NCBI GenBank assembly: GCA_949825065.1
Contig: OX463865.1
Location: forward strand, 18,119,763-18,183,762
Length of the DNA stretch: 64,000 nt
DNA from: Odontocerum albicorne
Taxonomy: Eukaryota > Arthropoda > Insecta > Trichoptera > Odontoceridae
Direction of reading: 5' to 3'
Shown: piece after piece, positions 55,176 to 63,968 of the stretch
How the letters are laid out: every line of letters starts with the position of its first letter
Position numbering within the stretch: position 1 is the stretch's first letter
Position numbers and translations under genes: made by a program
Notes under the pieces: generated by a model
Told to the model about the DNA's origin: nothing
What the model saw: the letters and a program-made list of their open reading frames with translations, nothing else
Databases searched by the model: none

Positions 55176-55231
55176 AAGGAGAGACTTAGCAGTGTGGACC
55201 TCAAGTGTGATGAGATTACGTACTGTCTTGA
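55176..55231 (+). pseudogene. Diverged duplicate of part of the CNH exon
   Basis: AGACTTAGCAGTGTGGACCT followed by CAAGTGTGATGAGATTACG and TACTGTC parallels 55039-55083 of the exon (GGACTTAGCTGCGTGGACCT...). About three quarters of the bases match by eye. The translations align as RLSSVDLKCDEITYC against GLSCVDLECGEITRC, and several differences are synonymous. It has no obvious acceptor and a TGA stands upstream in frame (about 55171). Confidence 0.6.
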
Positions 55232-55408
55232 AAAGCCACGTGTTAAATGTTATCTTTGAAATAAGAAAAAGCACACGAAATCTTCACATTTATGTTACAG
55301 TGAAGCATAGACGTGGAAAAAGACTGAAGAGTCGGATAAATGCTGTAGAAATTCGTGCACTTAGAAGAATAGATTGTGTGATAATGTATGATAGAATATG
55401 GAATGAAT

Positions 55409-55611
55409 GACCCCCATGGCCTGGTTGGTAAGATGCTTGTCTTCCATACCGGATGGTGGCAGGTTCGATTCCTATTGGAACCCTTGAAGAATTCCTGTTT
55501 GGTTTTCATTTAAGGCCTCTTTAAATTCTTTCTGGTTGGTTGGAACATATTGCCACATGGAAATAAGCCCGCCAGGTTGTACTGTATACAATGAAAGTGT
55601 AATACAATACA
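55409..55611 (+). mobile_element. tRNA-derived SINE, copy 6, most complete
   Basis: Head GACCCCCATGGCCTGGTTGG has the A-box (TGGCCTGGTTGG). GGTTCGATTCC about 50 bases later is an exact B-box. The body is TTTAAGGCCTCTTTAAATTC. The tail has TTCTGGTTGGTTGGAACATA, TTGCCACATGGAAATAAGCC and CGCCAGGTT, then GTATACAATGAAAGTG. It is inserted in a LINE family b fragment. Confidence 0.9.
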
Positions 55612-55713
55612 ACTTAAGGCTGATATGTTGAGTAAGACGAAGAAGAGCACTCTGAGATGGTTTGGGCATATGGAACGAATGAATGAAGAAAGACTAACAA
55701 AACAAATATATAG

Positions 55714-55962
55714 TACAGTACCCGGCGGCAAGTAATACACACCGGGATTAAGAAAGAGACTGACGACCATAATCGGCTAACTTCGGCTTTGTCAGTGTCA
55801 TCTCTCATTTATACACGTGTTCTGTCGCGATTTGTTAGTCGTTGTCAACTGGACTGTTAGCGATTCGTGTGACAGAGACGATGCTCTACAAAGTGGAAGT
55901 TAGCAGATTATGTCCGATAGTTTCGTAAGCCCGATGTGTATTATTTACCGCCGGGTACTGTA
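55714..55962. mobile_element. Palindromic MITE family S, copy 4
   Basis: TA-flanked; ends CAGTACCCGGCGGCAAGTAA and TTATTTACCGCCGGGTACTG. It is inserted in LINE family b. Confidence 0.92.
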
Positions 55963-56207
55963 CAAATGTGACTGGCAGTCGGGGTAGAGAAAGGCTAAGG
56001 AAAGCATCGTTGAATCAATGAATTATATTTTGAAAAACGGAAAAGTCAGAAAAGTATGTGGAAATATTAAAGTTTGGCACTCTGTCCTCTGTGTCTACCG
56101 CGACAGGGAAATGGCATGATGGTACGTATGTATGTGTACATATGCATATCAAATCCCATCGACAACATTGTAATTCAGGGAGTCAAAAATATTTTTTTAT
56201 TTTTCAG

Positions 56208-56374
56208 TGGTGCTATCAGGCAAACACCGACAAGTGCGCCTGGTGCCGATCAGGGCGCTGGAGAGCCCCGATGTGGAGTGGGTGAAGGTGCCAGAGAGTA
56301 AGGGCTGTGTCACGCTCGCCACAGGTTGCCTGCAGCAGGGGGTGTACTGCCTTGTCGTAGCCCTCAAGAGACAG
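56208..56374 (+). CDS. MRCK/Gek-type kinase, CNH domain exon 2
   Basis: Bounded by ttttcag|TGG and AGACAG|gtatgt; 167 bases, phase 1 in and phase 0 out. The split codon G|TG gives valine. Reads VLSGKHRQVRLVPIRALES, then PDVEWVKVPESKGCVTLA and TGCLQQGVYCLVVALKRQ. In MRCK the equivalent segment is a 'LLCGR--HVHL-P-SLDG----IKLPETKGC' strand series ending 'LFVAVKR', and the agreement is clear. It forms blades of the CNH propeller. Confidence 0.97.
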
Positions 56375-56639
56375 GTATGTATTTGTTTCTTATTTTATTT
56401 CAAAATTTCCCATTTTGATATGTTGACATTTTGATATGTTGACATTTTGATCCTGACCTGGATAATTGGAAGTAAAAAACTCGTAACTTAATCATCATCA
56501 TTGCTTTGCGTATATTTAACGACACCTAAAAGCATACCTATAAATCGAGTAAAGTCCAATTTATAAAAAACATATACGAAATAACCAAAAAAAATTCCAA
56601 GTCACATAAAGCCAGCTTTTTACACAAATTTTAATCTCC
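56375..56639. other. Intronic DNA
   Basis: GATATGTTGACATTTT is duplicated at 56417-56450; no other feature. Confidence 0.5.
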
Positions 56640-57208
56640 GGAAACTTATTTCACGGGAAAGGCAAAAATGGAATACTTGGCAACAGTGGTGTGTATACAC
56701 TTTTATGTGCTGACTGCGATAATTTCTATATAGGAAAGACAGGAAGATCTTTTGAAAAGAGATTTCATGAACACAAATCCGCCTTAACAAATCCTCTATT
56801 TTATTCTGAAATGGCTAATCATTGTCACCGTGAAAATCATACATTTTCTATCGATGATACCAAATTCTTGCATATCAGTAGTAACAGAAATAAATTTGAC
56901 AGATTAGAGGCCCTAGAAATTTCCAAGTCAGTGCATCGGGGTGAACATCTGGCAAACACATATGTTCTCAAGATCTCACCGCTGTTTGCTGAAGTTGTTT
57001 CATACCTTCCTCCACCCACAGTCCCCAACCCGAATGTTTATCGTTAGAAACGTGTATGTCGGTACCAGTTCGGACAGAATTCAGTATTGTTTATGCTCTC
57101 CTGATGATGAGATGAAAGGCTTGAAACCGGTAGGGTTATGCCGTTACATAAAGTGGAATAAACAGTGTTTGATAAAACAAATTACAATTTCTTTAAACCT
57201 CCATAATG
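56640..57208 (+). mobile_element. Penelope-like element, 3' portion
   Basis: Contains the GIY-YIG domain frame and a 3' tail with GTATGTCGGTACCAGTTCGG, CTGATGATGAGATGAAAGGC, TTGAAACCGGTAGGGTTATG and AATAAACAGTGTTTGATAAA. The tail matches those at 6240-6490 and 62955-63170. It is interrupted after GTTAA at 57209 by a TTAA-flanked MITE and resumes at 57830 (TGCCTTGACTATAAA). Confidence 0.88.
56691..57047 (+). pseudogene. GIY-YIG endonuclease domain of a Penelope-like element
   Basis: Frame of 118 codons reading LLCADCDNFYIGKTGRSFE, KRFHEHKSAL, HCHRENHTFSIDDTKFLHI and LEALEISKSV. It ends SYLPPPTVPNPNVYR. The 'C-x2-C...FYIGKTGRSF--R--EH' pattern is the GIY-YIG nuclease that Penelope-like retroelements carry after their reverse transcriptase and use to nick the target. 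The catalytic tyrosine and arginine are present, and the glutamate of LEALEI is in place. The reverse transcriptase part is missing upstream (5' truncation near 56640). The apparent start codon is not the element's own start. Confidence 0.9.
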
Positions 57209-57829
57209 TTAACCTTTCCCTTCCTGTGCTAATAAAAATCCGCGTGTTCTGGTGCTGTGTATTCATTACACATCAATGCACATGTAAAAATGAGCGATTT
57301 AAAATCGGAATAATAAGAATATTCATAGCCAATCGCTTAAATTAATTAAATTTGAAGTGAAAAGTGATAATAATTGAAATTTAATTGCTGAAAACATGAA
57401 AAAAACAGACGACGTTCATAAAACGGACAGAGCGACCACCTCGAACGAAAGCCGGTTGGCTACTAAAAAGAGAGAAGCAACCGAACTGAGATTCTATTTT
57501 TTGCATTCTCATATACCGAAGTAGAGTGAGAGGGAGATGTGAATAGCGTGGCTTTCTCACCCATGGCGGTTTTTTAGAAAGAATATACCTACGTCACACA
57601 CTGGCACACGTTTTATTGTATTGGTGTTTTTATTCCCGATTTTCACAAAATATCTCTGATGTGGCCGATAAGTGCTAATTATTATTAATATTATTTTTTC
57701 ATTCAATGCGTAAATGTATTACGGAGGAATACCTAAAATCTGAACCCAGTATTTATTATATTTATAGAGATATTAAAGTTTTTAGATGCAATGTATACTA
57801 GTTACACATCACAGGGAAGGAAGGGTTAA
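57209..57829. mobile_element. piggyBac-like MITE, family 2 copy 2
   Basis: TTAA duplicated at both ends; CCTTTCCCTTCCTGTG and CACAGGGAAGGAAGGG are inverted. It is inserted in the Penelope-like tail. The uninterrupted tail (ACGTTAATGCCTTAACTATA) is present at 63139. Interior homologous to 37633-38259 in reverse orientation. Non-coding. Confidence 0.93.
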
Positions 57830-57935
57830 TGCCTTGACTATAAATATTATATACAATTTTATCCTTCTTATATCTATCAGAGAAATATGAAACTACTCTC
57901 CGAACATCATGTTCAGTATGTTCTTTCTTTTCCAG

Positions 57936-58113
57936 AATGCATCCCAAATAATAGTGTACGAGATCACGAGGACACGGAGCAGGCACGAGAAGGTGCGAGA
58001 CCTGGCCCTGCCTTGTGCGGCCCTCACTCTGCAAGTGCTGGAGGGCTCCCTAATCGTGGGCTACCAGGGAGGCTTCAGCCGGTATTCCCTCACGGGAGAG
58101 CATGTTCCTGTCT
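57936..58113 (+). CDS. MRCK/Gek-type kinase, CNH domain exon 3
   Basis: Bounded by ttttccag|AAT and GTCT|gtgagt; 178 bases, phase 0 in and phase 1 out. Reads NASQIIVYEITRTRSRHEK, VRDLALPCAALTLQVLEGS and LIVGYQGGFSRYSLTGEHV, then PV. '[31 protein letters not shown]' is the MRCK counterpart. The glycine-rich VGYQGGFS is a typical CNH propeller turn. Confidence 0.97.
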
Positions 58114-58360
58114 GTGAGTATAACCATCCACTGTAGTTAGGTGGGATAATTGATTCATTCTTCATTTCTTTCTACTAAGTAGATGGATAGCCTTCTTGTA
58201 GTCGATACGAGACGATGGACTCTGAATACATCTCAGACTGTGGTTATGGAGTCCAATCCTAGACTTACATCACATTCCACATTCGTTATAAATATAGACA
58301 GAATTCTCTGATCCTTGTCTCTTCTTACTCTCTTAGTCTGTAATATATTAAGCAGTTCTA
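58114..58360. other. Intronic DNA
   Basis: No supported feature. Confidence 0.45.
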
Positions 58361-59147
58361 CTAAAGTTACGGTTTCCTAAGAAAGCGGTGCCATTATTTA
58401 GCGGCCGTAACATGACGTGATGCGGCGGACGTAAGAAAACGAACGAACTAGATATGTAAACTTAAAAAAAGACGGAAACAGTCAGTAAGCGTATTGCGGT
58501 GGAGAATGGACGTGTGCGCAAGTAGTTTGCGTCGCATCTGCCTGGTGCGCCGCCAGACGGCAGAAATGAGAACTCACAACTGTCAGTTGGAAACGTTAAA
58601 TCTGACAGCTCTGTGAACGAATTTATGAAGTATTAGTTTGGCTTTTATGTTTTTAAGGAAGAATTAACATTAGGTTCTTTTAAATTTGGTTAAAATAATG
58701 AATCATATAAACCCCAACAAGGCAAGGCAAGGCAGGAATACAACCTTATCAATTTACAATATACATACATTCCTGATTTTTCAAGTGCAGTCCCGATATT
58801 ATTCCACCTATTTTGTTTCAACTTGGCTTTTCTATAGTCTTTACTCTTCACATTATATAAAGTTTCATTATTTCTTACAAAATCAATCAATATTTCGTCA
58901 TCTTCGCTGGTCCAAATTACGTTTGCACTCATTTTTTATTTTAAAAAGGTCACCGCTACACGGGAAAAAACGTTCCACGACTGTTTGTTCCGCTATGACG
59001 GCCGTCATGCAAATGGCGGCATCGCTATTTGACGTTACTCTCAAAACCAACGCTCTCTAGGAAACCAACGTCATTGGTTTGCATAGACAATGTTTTGTTG
59101 CGGCCGCTACATAACGGCACCGCTTTCTTAGGAAACCGTTGCTTTAG
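58361..59147 (-). mobile_element. Harbinger-like element with MADF domain
   Basis: The left end CTAAAGTTACGGTTTCCTAA, then GAAAGCGGTGCC, pairs with the right end GGCACCGCTTTCTTAGGAAA, then CCGTTGCTTTAG. The inverted repeats continue into GCGGCCG, about 45 bases in all. It is about 0.79 kb with one partial gene on the minus strand. The MADF-type protein and TIR suggest PIF/Harbinger, but the 3-base target duplication is not clear. Confidence 0.7.
58765..58932 (-). pseudogene. MADF/Myb-like DNA-binding domain, first exon only
   Basis: The frame 58690-58932 reads MSANVIWTSEDDEILIDFV, RNNETLYNVKSKDYRKAKL and KQNRWNNIGTALEKSG. The tryptophan-spaced pattern (IW...LIDFV...LY-V-S-DYR...W--I) is a MADF or Myb/SANT-like helix bundle. 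After KSG a donor-like GGAAT|GTATGT lies at about 58771, beyond which the codons look intronic. PIF/Harbinger elements encode such a companion protein of their transposase. No second exon is recognised inside the element, so it is probably a deleted non-autonomous copy. Confidence 0.7.
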
Positions 59148-59639
59148 TCAGCTCTTGGATTAACACAATTTTTTCAACAGACTATTTCCAGTTTTTATTT
59201 TTATCCCATTGTAATAGGTAGATTGAGTATTGCAAACATCAACCACCGAATACGAATTAACCTACCTTTTTAGTGTAGACGTAATTGTAGAAAAGGTTGT
59301 AGAATCTTGGAAGTTTAATTTGACTCACCACCAACACTCACGCTGTTATGGGGAACAAAATACGTTCCCATTCAGCGCAATCTATACTAGAAAAACGAAG
59401 TCTTTATTTTTTTTTATTAGCGCGCAACGTCACGTTGTTACAAAGAAGGAACTGCCCGAAGAGACTCCTTCTCAGTTGGTGACACACCAGAGTGTGAAAA
59501 GAATGGTAGTGACGACGGACTTAAGGTCATGGGAGAAGGAAAATGACTTGTAGTGCAGTAAATATACTTATGATGCGGCTTAATGCCTGGAGTTCAAATA
59601 GCCTAGCAAGTTACCAGAACTTTTACAGGAAATTTTGAA
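59148..59639. other. Unassigned intronic DNA
   Basis: The open stretch 59230-59553 has no recognisable domain. Its 59430-59550 part is richer in charged codons and might be another transposon remnant. Confidence 0.35.
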
Positions 59640-60082
59640 CGCCTCAAAACTATCTTTCAACGTCACTTTGCAAAAAAACAGCCCCATATGAAGAAGAAAA
59701 AAGTTCTCTTTCATCAGGACGATGAACCGTGTGACAAGTCGATGGTAACGATTGCCAAATCGCATGAGTTGAACTTCGAATTGCTTTCGCACCCACCGTA
59801 GTCTCCAGATTTGGCTCCCAGCGACTATTGGCTGTTCGCAGACCTCAAAAAGATGCTCCAGGGAAAGAGATTTGGTTCCAATGAAGAAGTGATTGCCGAA
59901 ACTAACGCCTATTTTGAAACCAAAGATAAATCGTTCTACACGGCTGGCATAGAAAAGTTAGGAAAGCGTTGGAATTAATGTATCACTCTTTAAGGGGAGA
60001 CTATGTTGATGAATAAAGAAGAATTTTGGCAAACAAATGTTGTTTTAGTAGTTAGTCCCGGGACTTATTGATCGATGTGTTA
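59640..60082 (+). mobile_element. mariner family E, 5'-truncated copy
   Basis: The plus strand encodes FHQDDEPCDKS-like sequence (second catalytic region, changed), then FELLSHPP, a stop, SPDLAPSDYWLFADLKK and GKRFGSNEEVIAET. The right end GGGACTTATTGATCGATGTG matches the full copy at 49394-50690. The left end is absent. Confidence 0.88.
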
Positions 60083-60249
60083 TCAGCATTGAAAACAGAC
60101 TGAAGGTTAGGAATTCACAAACTAGACATACCAGAATAAATATAATTTCAATAATCCATACGTGATAGATCAAATTGCTTGAAAAGAGTTTTCATTCCTT
60201 TTGTTGGCAGACATGGTTCTAATGAATGTAATTTTATTTGTTGTTACAG

Positions 60250-60438
60250 CACTAGTCCACCCGGACAATCAGGTACAAGTATTCCTGGGCTACTCGGGTG
60301 CCATCCCACTGCGCACAGTGCCCCTGGCTAGAGGTGAGAGCCTCCTGGCATTCCACACGCTGGCCGTGTACTGCACGCGGCGGGGGCTCAAGGCGAGGGA
60401 CAGGGAGCTTATGTACCCCGCAGTGCCCACTTACCATG
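60250..60438 (+). CDS. MRCK/Gek-type kinase, CNH domain exon 4
   Basis: Bounded by gttacag|CAC and CATG|gttagt; 189 bases, phase 1 in and phase 1 out. The split codon T|CA gives serine. Reads LVHPDNQVQVFLGYSGAIP, LRTVPLARGESLLAFHTLA, VYCTRRGLKARDRELMY and PAVPTYH. MRCK has 'LVNPNDPSLAFL', then 'ELMWPAAP' here, so the last third matches best. High GC content. Confidence 0.96.
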
Positions 60439-60519
60439 GTTAGTATGACATTATGTATATATTAAATCACTAATTATATATTATACTTATCATTTAGAAA
60501 GACGTGTGGTCAAACATGT

Positions 60520-60672
60520 GTGCAACGTGCAGCTTCCTGGGCTTATTGGGTTCTTCGTGGGCGAGTGTTTGATAATCTTGTTTTAACACTGAAAACCAAA
60601 ATGGTAGTCTATAAAGCAGTAACCGTACCATTTCTGATATGTGGAAATAAATCATGGATTCCCTACAGATGA
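60520..60672 (+). pseudogene. Short LINE reverse transcriptase fragment
   Basis: The plus strand reads RVFDNLVLTLKTKMVVYKA, then VTVPFLICGNKSW. 'L---TK--VYKA-V-P-L-YG-E-W' is the conserved stretch after the polymerase core of many insect LINEs. Truncated at both ends. Confidence 0.7.
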
Positions 60673-60674
60673 CA

Positions 60675-61944
60675 TATTGGGTGTACCGGAAAAGAATGTC
60701 GTTTTTTTGTTATCGCTTTTGAGTAGTCAGTTGTGCTTCGGCAGTCGAACTTTTACAACGTGTTCTGTGTTGTTTCTCTGACTACGTATACCTGGAGTGT
60801 ATTCGGACTTTTAAACAAAAACATTTACAACCCTATATACAATGGAGAGCTTTGTACCGAATGAGGAATTTATTCGAAATTATTACCATTTCATGAAGAA
60901 AGAAAGTGCAACACGTGCTACAAAAAATATTTGTGATTTACTGGGAGACATTTTGAATGTTCGTTAATGCCTGAGGGGGCTTAAACAATTTAAATCCGGC
61001 AATTTTGATCTAAAAAATAACCCTGGAAGTGGTCGACCTGTTAAAGTGGATAGCGATGTTTTAACTGAGCTGATTCAGCAAAATCCAACTTCAACGATTC
61101 AAGAACTCGCGGAGCAACTCGGATGTTCATGGTCAAGCGTGCAAGAGTATATAAAAAAAATCGGCAAGACATGGAAACAAGGAAAATGGATACCTCATGA
61201 ATTAAGTGAAGAGAATCTAGGTGAGCGTATAAACGCGTGCACTGAGTTATTGGAATTAAATACCAAAACTCCATTTCTACAACATCTTGTAACTGGTGAC
61301 GAAAAATGGGTGTTGTATTCAAACCAAAGACGCAAGAAACAATGGCTTTCAAAGGGCCAGGTACCAAAACCCACCCCTAAGCCCAGGCTTACAGCAAAAA
61401 AAGTTCTTTTGTCTGTTTGGTGGGACTGCAAGGGAATAATTTATTTCGAATCATTAAAACCCGGACAGACAATTAACGCCCAAGTGTATTGTGATCAACT
61501 AGAGCATTTAGGTTCAGAAATAAAAGACCTGCACTGGCTAATCGTGGACAAGTGTTTTTACAGCACGATAATGCACGACCGCATACCTCAAAAATTACGA
61601 CAGAAAAAATGAAACCCCTAGGTAGGACAACTGTACCCATGTCACCCACCATATTCACCGGATCTTGCTCCATCGGATTACCATTTGTTCCGGTCAATGC
61701 AACACTTTTTAAACGGAAAATAATACAAAAATTATAAGGATGTCAAAAAAGGCATATCTGAGTATTTTGCATCGAAACCAGCTGAATTTCACGAACACGG
61801 TATTAAAAAATTGACTGAGAGGTGGAAGGAGGTTATATCAAACGATGGCAATTATATTTTGAACCAAGTTTTAATAAATAAAAACATTAAATGCACCAAA
61901 TTGTTTTATTGAAAAAACGACATTCTTTTCCGATACACCTAATA
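60675..61944 (+). mobile_element. Full-length decayed mariner, family F
   Basis: TA-flanked, 1270 bases. The left end TTGGGTGTACCGGAAAAGAA and the complement of the right end, TTAGGTGTATCGGAAAAGAA, pair over about 30 bases into TGTCGTTTTTT. It is related to family B by protein sequence but has different ends. Confidence 0.95.
60842..61860 (+). pseudogene. mariner family F transposase, dead
   Basis: A start ATG at 60842 reads MESFVPNEEFIRNYYHFMK and continues to a stop at 60965-60967. A frameshift then leads to the long frame 61046-61612 with the second helix-turn-helix (IQELAEQLGCSWSSVQEYI), GKWIPHELSEENL and VTGDEKWVLYSNQRRKKQW (first catalytic aspartate kept). It continues GQTINAQVYCDQLEHL. 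After 61550 the QHDNARPH and YSPDLAPSDY motifs, with both remaining aspartates, are in other frames. The C-terminus GIKKLTERWKEVI is near 61800-61850. At least one stop and several shifts make it inactive. Confidence 0.9.
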
Positions 61945-62199
61945 TTAAGGCGCCCGCGCACAAACAATTAACCTCTAAACGAGCCGTACGGGGAGCGAAT
62001 TTTTACCTCGAGAGAGTATGGGCGTACACGGTACGTCCAATGTTTTTATTCCCGAATACTTGAATTTATCCATAAAACGGACACGGCTCAAATGTTTTTA
62101 TCTGTTATTTTGTATATGGCGGCCGCAATTAAGTTATTGATATTACTTATAAAATCAATTTTGTATTTTACTTACTAAATCTCACTCGCTTAGAGGTTA
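61945..62199. other. Intronic DNA
   Basis: GC-richer than the average intron but without a frame or repeat ends that I recognise. TTAACCTCTAAACGAG at 61968 and CTCGCTTAGAGGTTAA at 62187 form an inverted pair with TTAA, so a small TTAA-flanked element (61968-62202) is possible. Confidence 0.45.
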
Positions 62200-62560
62200 A
62201 CTCCCATTACTAAGAAAACTCAAAATGCTTTCAATATCCAATATCTGAGGCCTTATTCAAAAGGGACAGCCCTTGATACAGAGGAAGAGCAATTGGCAGG
62301 TTAGTTCTAATTATTGCTAGTCTAAATAGGTTAATATTTCTGTACCTCGAATAGTTGCCAGGAACATAAAACCATATCTTTTCCAACATAGTAGGATTAG
62401 GTGTAGCTCCCGTCAGCAACTTAAATATATAAGAAGAGACCCTCATATCCCCCCTCAAGCTAAGAAGGTAGTATCTCAATATACCAAGAAGAAACCTTGT
62501 AGCGTTAATTCCCATGTCACAAATTTGTGATACTTGCAAAAGCAAAGAGTTGTTTATTTT
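62200..62560 (-). pseudogene. LINE family j-type C-terminal fragment
   Basis: The minus-strand frame 62231-62545 reads LLGILRYYLLSLRGDMRVS, then SYIFKLLTGATPNPTMLEK, FYVPGNYSRYRNINLF and IRTNLPIALP. The 'F-VP----R-----F----RTN' pattern is an ORF2 ending. 5' truncated. Confidence 0.6.
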
Positions 62561-62657
62561 ATGATTGTAATGTATTGGGGATTTTAACTTGGAAAAAGTA
62601 ATGATAATAAAATGGTGCTAGAGAAATTAATAAAACTTTTCCTCGGTCACATTTTAG

Positions 62658-62843
62658 CCTATAACGATGGACACCTGCTAATATTCTCGGCAACGCACGT
62701 GGATGTTTTCGACTGTCAAGCCGGAGAATGGGTACAGACACTGAACCTGCGTGGGGCGCGGCCCCTTAACTCCAGCGGCTCCCTGTGCCTGTGCACGCTG
62801 GATGACCAGTCCCACCTCATCTTCATTTCCAGCGTCAGGAGGC
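62658..62843 (+). CDS. MRCK/Gek-type kinase, CNH domain exon 5
   Basis: Bounded by tttttag|CCT and AGGC|gtgagt; 186 bases, phase 1 in and phase 1 out. The split codon G|CC gives alanine. Reads YNDGHLLIFSATHVDVFDC, then QAGEWVQTLNLRGARPLNS and SGSLCLCTLDDQSHLIFIS. '[37 protein letters not shown]' is the MRCK counterpart. This nearly closes the CNH domain. The next exon, expected to lead toward the CRIB motif, is not found before 64000. Confidence 0.97.
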
Positions 62844-62954
62844 GTGAGTATCCGACTTTTACTTTCGACGGATCCTTCTTATGGACTGATAATCACCGAA
62901 GCTATAAAAACCATTTCATTAATAACAATAAAAGGATATATATTGTTTATAGTT

Positions 62955-63170
62955 AAGGCATTAATTTTGTGGAGGCTTAAAGCGTGTATATCGGTGCCAG
63001 TTTGAACAGAATTTAGTTTTGTTTGTACTCCCCTGAAGATGAGTTGAAAGCCTTGAAACCGGTAGGGTTATACCGTTACAAAAAAGTGCAATAAACAGTG
63101 TTTGATAAAAATAAATTACAATGTCTTTAAACCTCCACAACGTTAATGCCTTAACTATAAACAACAGATA
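62955..63170 (+). mobile_element. Penelope-like tail, solo copy
   Basis: AGCGTGTATATCGGTGCCAG, then CCCCTGAAGATGAGTTGAAA, GCCTTGAAACCGGTAGGGTT and AATAAACAGTGTTTGAT, ending TTAATGCCTTAACTATAAAC. No coding part. It provides the uninterrupted site for the MITE at 57209. Confidence 0.85.
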
Positions 63171-63214
63171 TTCATTTCTTTATTGATAAACAGTGCAATA
63201 CTCTATAACAATAG

Positions 63215-63469
63215 TACAGTACCCGGCGGTAAGTAAAAAACACGGGGTTAAGAAAGAGATTGTCGGCCATAATCGACTAGCATCGGCTTTGTAGAACGTC
63301 GTCTCTGTCGCATGATGCGCTAACAGTTCGGTCCGGTAACGACTGACAAATTGCGACGGAATACGTGTATGAATGACAGAGACGACGCTCTACAAAGCCG
63401 AAGTTAGCCGATTATGGCCGACAGTCTCTTTCTTAGCCCGATGTGTATTACTTACCGCAGGGTACTGTA
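63215..63469. mobile_element. Palindromic MITE family S, copy 5
   Basis: TA-flanked; ends CAGTACCCGGCGGTAAGTAA and TTACTTACCGCAGGGTACTG. Confidence 0.93.
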
Positions 63470-63968
63470 AGTGCTTCATACATAACAAAAATATAATATT
63501 AATATCTTATTAGTTTCTTTTTGTTGTTTTATATTTGTATTTCTCTATATTTTTGTTTTTATTTTTATGTTTGTGTGCGGTATATTATGGGATGAACATT
63601 TTTGGTATTTCTGGAGTGATGATGTGTGAGGAGTTTGATTTCGCGTGATGTATAAATATGTAATTGAGTGTCACTGATTGTCAGGTTGATGAGAACGTGC
63701 AACGGGGTTTTTGTTTTTGTGTAATCGAAAATTAGAAAGAAGTATCGATTCATTTTTTCATGCTAAATGTCCTCAGTGAGATACAGGCAAAAGCCTAGTT
63801 TACTGGGGACACGACAAATGAAAAGCAACAAACCCAGATCCATTAAAATTGTATGTAATTAAATTACCTGTGGTTTTTTTGCAAATTATGTATATTTCTT
63901 GTCATGTGTGGTAAATAAAATAAAATAAATAAATTTTAAACAATGATAATAAAAATAAATACAATCAT
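63470..63968. other. Intronic DNA with a small hairpin
   Basis: TGTCCTCAGT and ACTGGGGACA (63769-63811) form an imperfect hairpin with AGGC/GCCT inside. A simple TAAAATAAAATAAATAAAT run is at about 63915. No gene. Confidence 0.45.

Larger units (their letters stand above)
55275..56010 (+). pseudogene. LINE family b split by a SINE and a MITE
   Basis: Three parts in order on the plus strand. 55290-55408 reads VKHRRGKRLKSRINAVE, then IRALRRIDC and MYDRIWNE. 55612-55713 reads LKADMLSKTKKSTLRWFGH, then MERMNEERLTKQ. 55963-56010 reads VTGSRGREKLRKASLNQ before a stop. Read together these are a normal LINE C-terminus. The SINE at 55409-55610 and the MITE at 55714-55962 lie exactly in the gaps. Confidence 0.85.

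Noticed and set aside
59230..59553. 107-codon frame before a CNH exon
   Set aside because: No domain, no matching splice signals, and the exons on either side join in phase without it.
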